A stretch of 8,262 nucleotides of DNA from Chloroflexi bacterium RBG_19FT_COMBO_48_23 (GCA_001795315.1 MGOH01000041.1:1-8262), one strand, 5' to 3'; positions 1 to 7,140 are shown, numbered from the stretch's first letter. The notes: a model not told the origin generated them from the sequence alone. Program-made: numbers and translations.

Positions 1-317
1 TATTCGATCCAATCATTATCCGAACTTGAGGTACTCGATCGGGCAGTCAGAGGAGCCAGAGTAGCACGTGGAATGAATTTGCCGCTATCAACATCCTGGA
101 CAGCTTGGATACTATACAAATCCGTAGGAAGTGTATAGAGATCTCCAGCAGATCCAGCTGTTAATGTAGCCTGAGCGAACTTTGGAGCATAAGGCATAAT
201 CGCCTCATGGGCTCCGCAGATCCCATCCCAAACCAACCCATCTTCGTAGATTTGCTGGCCTGGGTCGTCTAAGAGACGCAGGACCTTTTCGACAAAATCA
301 CCGTAAGTGATACTCAT
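1..317 (-). CDS. Probable head-tail adaptor protein, 5' part only
   Basis: An open frame runs from an ATG (bases 317-315) off the left edge: 105 codons without a stop, beginning MSITYGDFVEKVLRLLDDPG. It starts 3 bases after the stop of the capsid gene, so the two are surely cotranscribed. The visible part looks like a small, mostly helical head-completion protein: an amphipathic N-terminal helix, an 'AHEAIMPYAPKF' helix, then a 'DLYTLPTDLYSIQAV' stretch, which resembles the LP-containing beta segment common in gp6-like phage adaptors. Such proteins form a ring under the portal after packaging. The assignment rests mainly on position directly after the capsid gene plus this loose pattern. The C-terminus is missing. 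The ribosome binding site is weak (AAGG about 13 bases upstream), so translation may be coupled to the capsid gene. Confidence 0.7.
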   Translation of the reverse strand, partial: MSITYGDFVEKVLRLLDDPGQQIYEDGLVWDGICGAHEAIMPYAPKFAQATLTAGSAGDLYTLPTDLYSIQAVQDVDSGKFIPRATLAPLTARSSTSSSDNDWIE

Positions 318-320
318 AGC

Positions 321-1697
321 TTACTGGACTACCTTAGCACCCTTCAAGCGGACAGTACCAGCCGAGAAAATCACCTCAAACACTTCAGGGCGGAACGGCT
401 GATAGCCCATGTACTGATCGAACGAGAAGCGATAGATGGCTTTGAAGTCGTCGATCGGATCAAGATCGTAGAACTGGGGCTGTTGAGCCACTCCTGCCAC
501 GACTGCCTGAGGCCCTCCAACGAAGATGGAAGCATGGATATGGCGACCCTTAGTGATATAAGCATACGTGCCGCCTCCCAGGTCAGTCGTGAAATCTACC
601 AGAACCGGCGTATCCACAGCGATACGGCCATTTACAGAGTCGATAGACACGATACGGCGATTGGTCAACTTGCCTTCGTTGAAGTTCACACCACCAGTAA
701 CGCCATAAGCAGCGGTTGTGGTAGCATGAATGGTGATGATGTCATTGACGGCAAGGTTCCCCAGAGACCCACTGGTGAAATTACCCAGCTGGATGTAGTG
801 CTTGATATCGCCATCGACTTCCTGGCCGACCATATATGTACCATCCACCTTCGTAGTGGAAGGATTAGGAGAACCATCACCGGCCCGGACAACAGCCGAC
901 ACCGGGGCTCGGGCGATAATCGTTCCACAGTTCCACAAGGTACACTTGGGAGTCTGAACGTAACGGACATTCTTGTGAGCGCCAACTTCGTAGTTCAGCA
1001 AAGTACGATCCTGGAGGTACTCACGCAAGGTGATCCAGTCCTCGTTATTCTGAACATCGTAGATGACACCTGGCGAGGTATAGCAAACGATAGAGCCTTC
1101 CGCTCCGGTAGGACCAAGAGCTTCAGCAACACCACGGTTAGCCATACCTAACCATATATCGGAACCCATATCGGGGTCATAAAGATCCCCGGTCCCGAGA
1201 GTGGCAAAGTTGGTTGCGCTGCCCATATAGAGGGCATAGCCTGTCGTCAGAGCACCCTGGATGAGAGCATTGCGGGCCAATAAATCGTTCATATCGACCT
1301 CTGCCTGTCCAAGAGAGCCCCTGGCGATCCTCCGCATACCGGCTTGATTGTTGCGACGCCAATAAGTCACCATGTCATCGTATTTATGATAAGCGATCTT
1401 ATTGCCGTTATGCTGGAACGTGATCTCAATAGCCCGAGAATCGATGTGCATGGAAGGCATCCAGATTTGACGAGCTGCGAGAGCTGTCGTGTCTGGGTGT
1501 GGGTCCAGCACCTGAGTAACGGTCATCGAGGTAGCACGAACATCAAGCAAGCTGCGGGTGAAGTTTAGAATAGGACGAAACACACTTCGTAACCGCCACA
1601 TATCGATCAGGTCTGGGTCGAGCCAGGTACGCTGATTCTTATCCATGACGGAAAAGGGTTCATCGCTATAATAGGTATCGAAATCACCTGTAGCCAT
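321..1697 (-). CDS. Major capsid protein, HK97 fold, N4 gp56-like
   Basis: 458 aa. Main shell protein of the phage head, assembled around the scaffold. The segment at about residues 198-250 ('GSIVCYTSPGVIYDVQNNED ... NYEVGAHKNVRYVQTP') follows the pattern of the N4 gp56 family: a beta strand, a DL/DV-type helix, then a G/YEVG...VRYV-T strand. Residues 130-155 form the long helix expected of the HK97 spine. Residues about 285-385 are Gly/Thr/Val-rich and beta-predicted ('LAVNDIITIHA', 'RRIVSIDSVNGRIAVDTPVL'), probably an inserted surface domain. The ATG has GGAG 8 bases upstream, right behind the scaffold stop codon. There is no N-terminal propeptide with protease signature and no protease gene nearby, so maturation probably needs no cleavage. 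Family assignment is from remembered pattern, while the capsid role is also supported by gene order. Confidence 0.9.
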   Translation of the reverse strand: MATGDFDTYYSDEPFSVMDKNQRTWLDPDLIDMWRLRSVFRPILNFTRSLLDVRATSMTVTQVLDPHPDTTALAARQIWMPSMHIDSRAIEITFQHNGNKIAYHKYDDMVTYWRRNNQAGMRRIARGSLGQAEVDMNDLLARNALIQGALTTGYALYMGSATNFATLGTGDLYDPDMGSDIWLGMANRGVAEALGPTGAEGSIVCYTSPGVIYDVQNNEDWITLREYLQDRTLLNYEVGAHKNVRYVQTPKCTLWNCGTIIARAPVSAVVRAGDGSPNPSTTKVDGTYMVGQEVDGDIKHYIQLGNFTSGSLGNLAVNDIITIHATTTAAYGVTGGVNFNEGKLTNRRIVSIDSVNGRIAVDTPVLVDFTTDLGGGTYAYITKGRHIHASIFVGGPQAVVAGVAQQPQFYDLDPIDDFKAIYRFSFDQYMGYQPFRPEVFEVIFSAGTVRLKGAKVVQ

Positions 1698-1710
1698 GAG
1701 TTAATCTCCA

Positions 1711-2346
1711 TTAATTGAGGGCAATCCACTCCTCCATGAGAGCGTCATATTTCTTGCGGCCTTCTGGGTCTTTTTTACCAGCAGCAGCCACCAGCTCGTC
1801 ATAGACTTGATCTTTTGAGCGCTTTTTACCAGTCTGATCACTAACGTCACCAGGCCCAGCTCCCTTCAAGGCATCCTTCACCTTGTCGTCTCCTGTCTTC
1901 CCAAGAGCTTCTCTAAACTTGGTGAATTTCTCCCGAAGTTCATCGACGTTGCCACCAGAAGGAAGCAAGCCCTTAGCCTCGAAAGCGGACAAGTCTGGAA
2001 AATCGCTCAAGACGAGCATATAACGATCTCTCTCAAGAGTACGATTAGCCTCACTATCTTGCAAACCTGCGATTTGCTTTGTTAATGCTACATTCTGAGC
2101 CATGACGCTTTCTTTCTCTGTCCCGAGAAGCTTATGGGACTGCTTGGTTCCCTCGGATTCCTCCGTGAGCTGGTCATACTTGCCTTGTAATTCGGTAAAC
2201 TGTTTTTGCAGTCTATCATAGTTGCGCTGGAGACCTTTGTAAGCAGCTTCCCAGTCGGTTTTCTTCTCAGGTGCGCTAGTCGAACTGGTTCCAGGCGTAT
2301 CTTGAGGTTCGCCTGTGCCCTGTTTCGGGTCCGCATCATCAGACAT
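1711..2346 (-). CDS. Capsid scaffold protein
   Basis: 211 aa, highly charged, with no cysteine. Residues 1-30 are a disordered Asp/Thr/Ser/Pro-rich tail. Residues about 32-105 are a long coiled coil with heptad-like spacing ('YDRLQKQFTELQGKYDQLTEE' region). A short hydrophobic middle ('YMLVLSDFPDLSAFEAKG') follows, and the C-terminal part from about residue 165 is Lys-rich and helical. This is the usual build of phage scaffolds, whose basic C-terminal helices bind the inside of the capsid and which leave the prohead before packaging. It lies between portal and major capsid genes, the standard place. It starts with ATG 5 bases after the portal stop, and its AAGGA ribosome binding site lies in the last portal codons about 11 bases upstream. 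No protease domain is fused to it. It is unlikely to be anything else, although sequence similarity in this family is poor. Confidence 0.88.
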   Translation of the reverse strand: MSDDADPKQGTGEPQDTPGTSSTSAPEKKTDWEAAYKGLQRNYDRLQKQFTELQGKYDQLTEESEGTKQSHKLLGTEKESVMAQNVALTKQIAGLQDSEANRTLERDRYMLVLSDFPDLSAFEAKGLLPSGGNVDELREKFTKFREALGKTGDDKVKDALKGAGPGDVSDQTGKKRSKDQVYDELVAAAGKKDPEGRKKYDALMEEWIALN

Positions 2347-2351
2347 GATTG

Positions 2352-3959
2352 CTATTGTCCTTCCTGATTCTTTTCTCTCGCCGGAGTTCCTTGAGAAGCA
2401 GAAACACTACTACCCTTTACGCCTTTAGCTTGTGGGGGCTGAGCTTTTGCAGCAGCCTTAGATTCTGTCTCTGCAATTTCTTTCAAGTCCTTCATAATGA
2501 GATCCCTTTCCTCGGAGGGGTTATCGACTCCTAACAGGTCAAGTAGCCTTTCAATCGAGCCCAGATGGGCCGCCATTAGGGCTACAACCTCTTGGACAAC
2601 GACTTCCCGATCCTTCGGAAGCACAGGAGCCCATTCATGTCGGACTGGATATACAAGGAAATCCGGAGATACCTCAACGTTCCTGGTAATGTCTGGGATC
2701 AGCATCAGCATTTTGATCATCATTCTGGCGAGTAGGTTTAGGCCGGTTGACCAAAAAATCCGCTCGATATCGGTATGAGAGATAAGAGCTAACATTCTAG
2801 TAACTAAGGTTGCAGCAGAGCGTTGAGAGCCTTCATCTTCGCCATCCGCAACTGCCGGAATAGAGGCCAAACGTCGGTAGATCTTCCATAGCAAATCCAC
2901 CAAGTTTTCCATTGGCTCGGAGGCTGTTGCAGAACCTAATGTGAATAGATCTGGTTCAGCCTCGCCACCGGTGATCATGGGAGAGGAGTGCAGGTTGACC
3001 GCGTAGAGTCCTGGGGCTATTTGTTGGATAGTTGGAGCTCCGTTGACATTACGCATTCCCAGGTATGTATGGGCATCCCTGGTAACTGCATCTCCAAAAT
3101 CTGCGAGTCTCAGGTTAAGTTCTTTGATAATGCCTATGACATTATCCACAAAGGTTTCCCCATAAAAGCCATAAACTCGAATGTGGGGGATATAGACGAT
3201 AGGGACAAAACCCCAGTAATTGGGACCACTGAGCTCTTGCCACTCACCATTAACAAATCGCTTAGCCGGTTGTCCATTGATAGAACATTCATAAAAGGAT
3301 TTGGTGAAATGCTCTACCATCCAGGGTTGTTCGGATATTGATATGTCCACTCCATGGTCTTGAGCCTCACTATGATTGATAGCCCTGACGATCCATGCTT
3401 CTCTTACTCGCCATAGGTCTGTCCCATCAGGGATGATGACACATGACTTGGGATGGATTGATTCTATGCGGATAGGAATAGTTCGTAGGGGATCGAAAGG
3501 ATCGTAAACCAGTCGAAAAACACATCCACCATAGAGCTGAGAAATTGCTCCATTAGTCCACTGTATAGCCCGGCCATTACTTTCCGACCAGATTCGATAC
3601 AGGATATCTTCGAGCTTTTTGGCATCCTTGACTTGTTCTTGATTGGAATATTCGAGGGGATTTATTTTAGGATAGACCAGGGGGCGATCATCCTGCTTGA
3701 CCTGGCCAAACAAGAAATAAGTATGCTGCTCTATCGACCTGGGGAGAGGGTTAATCTTAACAGGATAGAGCTCGACCTCTTTACCCTGGCGCTCAACAGT
3801 CTCATCGAGTGCATCACCGCTATGCCATCGCTCGAGCTCCGTATAATGCGTCAGGTTGCGGTTGTACTCGTCGTAAGGAAAACCCTCGAGGTCCTGAAGA
3901 GCAAAAGAGACTCTAGGCTCTCGAATGTTATCAATAAACTCTCTGATTTGAGTAAACAA
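2352..3959 (-). CDS. Portal protein, SPP1 gp6-like
   Basis: 535 aa, normal length for the family. Forms the dodecameric ring at one capsid vertex through which the terminase drives DNA. Visible landmarks are an N-terminal acidic/aromatic part, an alpha/beta wing core with 'QWTNGAISQLYGGCVFRLVYDP' at about residues 133-154 and 'IPIRIESIHPKSCVIIPD' at 161-178, 'PIVYIPHIRVYGFYGETFVDNVIGIIKELNLRLADFGDAV' (two segments of 253-292) leading into the stem helix, and a second long helical block at about 378-420. The C-terminal 40 residues are low-complexity Lys/Ala/Ser/Gln. The start is TTG: AGGA lies 8 bases upstream, and no in-frame ATG exists before residue 214. It opens the portal-scaffold-capsid-adaptor block and has its own promoter about 90 bases upstream. 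Its leader can hide the ribosome binding site (see separate entry). Confidence 0.93.
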   Translation of the reverse strand: MFTQIREFIDNIREPRVSFALQDLEGFPYDEYNRNLTHYTELERWHSGDALDETVERQGKEVELYPVKINPLPRSIEQHTYFLFGQVKQDDRPLVYPKINPLEYSNQEQVKDAKKLEDILYRIWSESNGRAIQWTNGAISQLYGGCVFRLVYDPFDPLRTIPIRIESIHPKSCVIIPDGTDLWRVREAWIVRAINHSEAQDHGVDISISEQPWMVEHFTKSFYECSINGQPAKRFVNGEWQELSGPNYWGFVPIVYIPHIRVYGFYGETFVDNVIGIIKELNLRLADFGDAVTRDAHTYLGMRNVNGAPTIQQIAPGLYAVNLHSSPMITGGEAEPDLFTLGSATASEPMENLVDLLWKIYRRLASIPAVADGEDEGSQRSAATLVTRMLALISHTDIERIFWSTGLNLLARMMIKMLMLIPDITRNVEVSPDFLVYPVRHEWAPVLPKDREVVVQEVVALMAAHLGSIERLLDLLGVDNPSEERDLIMKDLKEIAETESKAAAKAQPPQAKGVKGSSVSASQGTPAREKNQEGQ

Positions 3960-4005
3960 GCTGTTTCCTGATGTATCTTACCCACCTATAACGTTCCAGA
4001 AACAG
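3960..4005 (-). promoter_or_regulatory. Portal mRNA leader helix covering the ribosome binding site
   Basis: In the leftward transcript, CTGTTTC (bases 4005-3999) is exactly complementary to GAAACAG (bases 3967-3961), extended by one G-U pair. The downstream strand contains most of the AGGAA ribosome binding site of the TTG-initiated portal gene. The loop between the arms is about 31 bases. If formed, this 7-8 bp helix would lower portal translation. Seen: the complementarity and its overlap with the ribosome binding site. Inferred: any regulatory effect. Confidence 0.45.
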
Positions 4006-4027
4006 TCTAAGTAAAAATTCCCCCAAC

Positions 4028-4043
4028 GGATCATATATGATCC
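4028..4043. promoter_or_regulatory. Perfect 16-bp palindrome at the transcription start
   Basis: GGATCATATATGATCC reads the same on both strands. It begins 5 bases downstream of the -10 box of the leftward promoter, so it covers the expected start site. As DNA it could be an operator for a dimeric regulator. As RNA it would be a 6-bp, four-base-loop hairpin at the extreme 5' end of the portal mRNA, which can protect a transcript from decay. The sequence does not decide between the two. Confidence 0.6.
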
Positions 4044-4048
4044 CTATT

Positions 4049-4076
4049 ATTATACAGACCTTCTCGCAAAAGTCAA
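4049..4076 (-). promoter_or_regulatory. Sigma70-type promoter for the portal-capsid block
   Basis: Read leftwards: TTGACT (-35, bases 4076-4071), a 16-base spacer, then TATAAT (-10, bases 4054-4049), five of six and six of six matches to consensus. Start expected near base 4042, about 80 bases before the TTG of the portal gene. This allows the structural genes to be expressed apart from the terminase block. No strong terminator is visible between the terminase gene and this promoter, so read-through from upstream is also likely. Confidence 0.75.
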
Positions 4077-4156
4077 CTATCAGCTAACGATCAAAAAGTC
4101 CCTTATTGCGCCGGTAAGTCGTGTGTAAGGCTCTGTTTGGCAATCTTAGAGAGCGA

Positions 4157-5830
4157 TCAACCTCGTACAGTGACTCGGAGGTTTCGCTCCTCTCCAACCA
4201 GGCGCATAGTTCTGTCAGCTTTTGTATCAAGAAGCGTAATAGCTTGATTGAGGTCTGCCTGAGACGGATTTTCAGGCGAGACTTGAAACCAGAGACGTGC
4301 TGCATGAGCCGACATACATAAGCACGCAACGATGTCCTGAGTAAGTTTAGACCTTTGTGTTCCCGTATCTTTTGCAGGGTCATAATTGGTCAGCTGGCTC
4401 CTGACGCCGGTGATCATCTTGGGCCAGACCATCAAACTGGCCTCGATATACAATCTACCGGCGATCAAATAGGCGTTTTTCTTTCCAGAAGAGAAGTCAA
4501 GTCCCCCAATATGCAAATTAGTGATTGTAGAATAGTCAATCCCACCAATCCACTCATCCTTAAGTTTTGGATCGACTCTTTTTCCTTGCAAGAACAAGTT
4601 GAGTAGCTCATTGGTATTCTTTTGAGGTCCAGTTGCATCGACTCCGGTAAAAATTGGATCATATTCAGCCATAAACCGGACTAACTGGCGAATGAAGGGG
4701 GTTATAGAGCCATTTCCGGCTCCCCACCAAAAAGCAGCCAGAGACATCTTATACTTCGGGAAATTAGTAACATCCCACAGCATAAGGACTGGTGCATTAC
4801 GATTAGGAGCATTCCCAGTTCCCGGATCTCCCAGGATCATGTAATGATGGTTATCACCTCTCGGGATTTGAAAATAAACGACTCCGGCACCATAAATAGT
4901 GGATAACCCATAACCTGGGACATCATTTTTTACGCCGTCTATAATGTAGGCGTTATAGTCCTCATCCTCACAGGCATGAACCTTGGGTTTAGAGAAGTAG
5001 TTGCCCTTCCCTTCTGGTCTAGATCCTTCGATAAAGCGTTCGTGTTCCTCTTCAGGAATATCCTTGAGCATCAAACGCAGCTGATCAGGGGTAACATTCA
5101 GGTTATGGCGGGTGGAGATAGTTCTGGAGAGATAATCGTTGGGCAGATCGATAGCCAGGTCATAACGATACCACAACTCCGGATCATCCCAGGAGTTACT
5201 GATGAGAGACAGCCTGGCTAAGCGGGGTCTGCCATTGATTGAGCCTCTCATGCGGGATCCGAGGTTGGTTATCGTCGTTCCAAGATCATCCAGGAGTCCG
5301 GCTTCATCGATATTAGCCCAGTCCCCCTCCCAACCAAGAATATTATTAGCATTTTTCTCAGCGCTCATGAACTCCATCGTTGTGACCATCAAGTAGTTCC
5401 CAACATAGAACCTGAACTCGATCATCGGATAAGGGGTTTTAGGAGCGTTATAGACGAGATCTCCGAGCCGGGTGCCTCTGGCCAGGGCATCTTTGACGAA
5501 TTTATACATCAACTCGGACTGCCAGGAGACCGGAGCTGCATTCATAAAGGCGAAGTCTTTCGTGGTAAGGCAAAAGACAACTGCCGCAGCTCCGACTCCC
5601 CTGGTTTTGCCCGAGCCAAAGCCGCCGATGACGACGATTCTTTTCTGAGAGGCCTGGCAGACCATTTCCTGCCATTTGCCATCATCTGTAAAATTTTCAT
5701 CGAGCTGGAAGCCAGACTCTTCACCAGTTTTCCTGGTGAAGTAATTTAAGACCAGATTAGGATCTTCGATACCTGATTTCAGGATCTCGATCTCCTGATC
5801 GGTGAGATGAGCGATTGTTTTACGGGGCAC
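4157..5830 (-). CDS. terL: Terminase large subunit (packaging ATPase and nuclease)
   Basis: 557 aa. Motor that cuts concatemeric phage DNA and drives it into the prohead through the portal. N-terminal ATPase: Walker A 'GGFGSGKT' at residues 69-76, Walker B 'WANIDEAGL' at 171-179 with D175 and catalytic E176, coupling motif 'SLISNSW' at about 208-214. C-terminal RNase H-like nuclease: candidate metal-binding aspartates D335 ('MILGDPGTG'), D398 ('FTGVDATG') and D499 ('LTQDIVACLCM'). All key residues are present and the length is typical. The start is GTG at base 5830, the only start codon after an in-frame TAG a few codons upstream. It overlaps the preceding 50-aa gene by 11 bases and has only a weak ribosome binding site, so coupled translation is likely. 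The small terminase subunit is not identified. Confidence 0.96.
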   Translation of the reverse strand: MPRKTIAHLTDQEIEILKSGIEDPNLVLNYFTRKTGEESGFQLDENFTDDGKWQEMVCQASQKRIVVIGGFGSGKTRGVGAAAVVFCLTTKDFAFMNAAPVSWQSELMYKFVKDALARGTRLGDLVYNAPKTPYPMIEFRFYVGNYLMVTTMEFMSAEKNANNILGWEGDWANIDEAGLLDDLGTTITNLGSRMRGSINGRPRLARLSLISNSWDDPELWYRYDLAIDLPNDYLSRTISTRHNLNVTPDQLRLMLKDIPEEEHERFIEGSRPEGKGNYFSKPKVHACEDEDYNAYIIDGVKNDVPGYGLSTIYGAGVVYFQIPRGDNHHYMILGDPGTGNAPNRNAPVLMLWDVTNFPKYKMSLAAFWWGAGNGSITPFIRQLVRFMAEYDPIFTGVDATGPQKNTNELLNLFLQGKRVDPKLKDEWIGGIDYSTITNLHIGGLDFSSGKKNAYLIAGRLYIEASLMVWPKMITGVRSQLTNYDPAKDTGTQRSKLTQDIVACLCMSAHAARLWFQVSPENPSQADLNQAITLLDTKADRTMRLVGEERNLRVTVRG

Positions 5831-5972
5831 GTTCTTTAGCCATCGCTATATTAAGGGCTCTCAAATGCTTTTTTGCCTTCTCGGGCGTCTTATGAATTTT
5901 TAGTGTTCTCCAGGTATCCCCTCGAAGGATTTGGATTTCTTTTTTGTTGGTTGGATTAAGTCTATAAGGCAT
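5820..5972 (-). CDS. Small basic protein upstream of terminase
   Basis: 50 aa (MPYRLNPTNKKEIQILRGDT at the N-terminus). ATG at 5972, preceded by GAGGAG with a 7-base spacer, a strong ribosome binding site; stop TAA. It overlaps the terminase start by 11 bases and the preceding 41-aa gene by 11 bases, a chain typical of real phage genes. The protein is rich in Lys and Arg and ends in an amphipathic helix ('TPEKAKKHLRALNIAMAKERAP'). I recall similar short proteins with a 'W-LKTHKT--KAKKHL-ALN' pattern in many phages, usually without known function. It might bind nucleic acid, but nothing here proves it. It is too small to be a normal small terminase. Confidence 0.8.
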   Translation of the reverse strand: MPYRLNPTNKKEIQILRGDTWRTLKIHKTPEKAKKHLRALNIAMAKERAP

Positions 5973-6087
5973 GATCTTGCTCCTCGACAAGTTCAACTCG
6001 ATGCGTTGAAATCCTAAGAATGAGAATACCTAGTTGGTTTGCATCTGTCCATATATCCTGTGAATAAAAAACCTTGATCTTGTTCAT
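5962..6087 (-). CDS. Very small hypothetical protein
   Basis: 41 aa, MNKIKVFYSQDIWTDANQLG at the N-terminus, then ILILRISTHRVELVEEQDHAL. ATG at 6087 with AGGG 7 bases upstream; stop TAG inside the next gene (11-base overlap). Its start lies 2 bases before the 89-aa gene's stop codon. It has a beta-strand-like hydrophobic middle and an acidic end. No family recognised. Support comes from the ribosome binding site, its fit between two tightly packed genes, and the lack of any other gene in this gap. Confidence 0.6.
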   Translation of the reverse strand: MNKIKVFYSQDIWTDANQLGILILRISTHRVELVEEQDHAL

Positions 6088-6089
6088 TG

Positions 6090-6359
6090 CTAATCCCTCG
6101 TAGCAGAGTTAAATGCGGTCTGAGCCCCATAGAGATCTCTGACATCATTGAGTGGGATAGGCTCATTGAGCTTCCACTTCTCTCTCAGAGGACTGGTTTC
6201 TTTAGCATCGAACTCAAAGACAGTTTTGCCAGACTCCCGATAGTAATTAAATTTATGCTTGTGAGCGATAAGCATACAAACCAGCTGGCGATCGGTAAGA
6301 CCTATAGTCTCTCTCTTTTCCTCTTCCTCTACAGGTGAGCTAGAAGCTGGTTGTGTCAT
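6090..6359 (-). CDS. Hypothetical protein, DUF5659-like pattern
   Basis: 89 aa from the ATG at 6359, which has GGAGG 6 bases upstream. This start is preferred to a longer frame beginning at 6401 because of the ribosome binding site. The N-terminal 18 residues are Ser/Glu-rich and probably disordered. Then comes 'LTDRQLVCMLIAHKHKFNYY' (helix plus strand), 'GKTVFEFDAKE' (strand), and a C-terminal helical part ending in Ala-Phe-Asn-Ser. The order helix, 'F-F' strand, helix resembles small DUF5659-type phage proteins, a weak resemblance from memory. Function unknown. Overlaps the upstream 64-aa gene by 20 bases. Confidence 0.75.
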   Translation of the reverse strand: MTQPASSSPVEEEEKRETIGLTDRQLVCMLIAHKHKFNYYRESGKTVFEFDAKETSPLREKWKLNEPIPLNDVRDLYGAQTAFNSATRD

Positions 6360-6534
6360 AGAGAGCCTCCGAGGAAAAGGGTTTGAAAGCCAAGGAACCA
6401 TCCACTTTCTGGATCACCTGGTAAGTCGATGTTTTCGTGACTACCCAACCTGGCTGTTTCTCCTTAAGCCAGGTCGCATGAAGGCTATTCCATACATCAG
6501 GGTTGTTCTCTTGAGTAATCTCTTCATCAGCCAT
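6340..6534 (-). CDS. Hypothetical 64-aa protein
   Basis: ATG at 6534 with GGAG 7 bases upstream is chosen over an earlier in-frame start at 6564, which has no such site. Begins MADEEITQENNPDVWNSLHA; an acidic N-terminus is followed by 'WVVTKTSTYQVIQKVDGSLA', probably a beta hairpin. Three tryptophans in 64 residues suggest a folded protein. No family recognised. Overlaps its upstream neighbour by 8 bases and its downstream neighbour by 20 bases, so it is part of the same operon. Confidence 0.72.
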   Translation of the reverse strand: MADEEITQENNPDVWNSLHATWLKEKQPGWVVTKTSTYQVIQKVDGSLAFKPFSSEALYDTTSF

Positions 6535-6826
6535 TTTCGATCTCCATTTTGTCCTTGTAATCAATCAACATTCTGCGAAAGCGTTCTATGTATGGATCTA
6601 AAAGACCCTCTTTTCCCTCCCATTTCTTGAATGATTTTTCAATGATAACTACATTGAGCCTGATATGGATATATAGATTCCCCCAGAACCAAAGAAGATA
6701 AAGAACAATTCCCAAAAATGGTAACGGTTTTACGAAGTTGGCAACACAAAAAGCAGATGTCACTAATACCCATATCAAAAAATGGCCTATAAAGAATAGG
6801 CTGGCTCTCTTTTTTATCGCCCTCAT
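6527..6826 (-). CDS. Small two-helix membrane protein, first gene of the packaging operon
   Basis: 99 aa from the ATG at 6826, with AGGAG 7 bases upstream; a TTG two codons earlier is less likely. A basic N-terminus (MRAIKKRAS) precedes membrane segment 1 (about residues 9-31, 'LFFIGHFLIWVLVTSAFCV'). A short turn with two prolines leads to segment 2 (about 37-58, 'LGIVLYLLWFWGNLYIHI'), and a charged 40-residue C-terminal tail follows, so both ends are probably cytoplasmic. The pattern resembles the bacterial 2TM domain. In a phage next to the terminase gene a holin or other membrane effector is possible, but no lysin is seen beside it, so the role stays open. Confidence 0.75.
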   Translation of the reverse strand: MRAIKKRASLFFIGHFLIWVLVTSAFCVANFVKPLPFLGIVLYLLWFWGNLYIHIRLNVVIIEKSFKKWEGKEGLLDPYIERFRRMLIDYKDKMEIENG

Positions 6827-6847
6827 TCCCAAACTCCTCTGAAAACC

Positions 6848-6876
6848 TTTATACCATGTCCTGCTATGAATGTAAA
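6848..6876 (-). promoter_or_regulatory. Sigma70-type promoter for the small-gene and terminase operon
   Basis: Read leftwards: TTTACA (-35, bases 6876-6871), 17-base spacer, TATAAA (-10, bases 6853-6848). Start expected near 6841, giving a short leader of about 15 bases that still contains the AGGAG of the 99-aa gene. This is a near-consensus host-type promoter. Confidence 0.72.
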
Positions 6877-7022
6877 CGTGAAATACACCACTTTGTTACA
6901 GATAACCTGTATATATAAAACAAACCCATAAATGGAATATGTGGATGTGAACAAGATTCTCACTGCCTCTGAATGGTATATCGTAATAGATACTAATGTG
7001 AAAATGCAAAAATTTGTGGGTC
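6877..7022. other. AT-rich intergenic stretch without a gene
   Basis: Apart from the tentative rightward promoter, I see no reading frame with a ribosome binding site, no repeat and no strong hairpin here. It separates the leftward packaging operon from the structured region. Confidence 0.6.
6892..6919 (+). promoter_or_regulatory. Possible divergent rightward promoter
   Basis: TTTGTT (bases 6892-6897), a 16-base spacer and TATAAA (bases 6914-6919) could form a rightward promoter lying back to back with the leftward one at 6848-6876. GTTACAGATAAC (6895-6906) here has 4-base inverted arms and could be a small operator. It would start a transcript near 6926, upstream of the structured region. 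The -35 match is poor, so this is tentative. Confidence 0.3.
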
Positions 7023-7058
7023 GGGGTATTAATAGTATAGGAGAGAGGGAAAAGTGAA

Positions 7059-7140
7059 CCTATACCCCTCATAACATTATTATTACCCTAATAATGTTTA
7101 TCCCTCCCCTGCCGGGGTATGGGGGTATAGGGGGGAGGGA
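7059..7140 (+). other. Interlocked C-rich/G-rich helices, possible pseudoknot
   Basis: CCTATACCCC (7059-7068) is the exact complement of GGGGTATAGG (7122-7131), and TCCCTCCCC (7101-7109) of the directly following GGGGAGGGA (7132-7140). The pairs cross each other, so together they would form a pseudoknot with a 19-base continuous strand. A 10-bp hairpin, AACATTATTA/TAATAATGTT (7073-7098), sits in the first loop. Alternatives exist: GTATAGG (7035-7041) can also pair with CCTATAC (7059-7065), and other G-runs can pair with the C-rich strand. The loop geometry is tight, so the helices may be alternatives rather than simultaneous. Confidence 0.45.

Noticed and set aside
483..1151. 222-codon plus-strand reading frame
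   Set aside because: It lies wholly antisense to the major capsid gene, has no good ribosome binding site, and its protein looks like an antisense shadow.
4093..4118. Terminator after the terminase gene
   Set aside because: In the leftward transcript there is a TTTTT run, but the preceding stem (CTTA/TAAG) has only four pairs with a 9-base loop, too weak to call.
4084..4383. 99-codon minus-strand frame running past the terminase stop
   Set aside because: Mostly a second frame inside the terminase 3' end; no ribosome binding site and a composition unlike a real phage protein.
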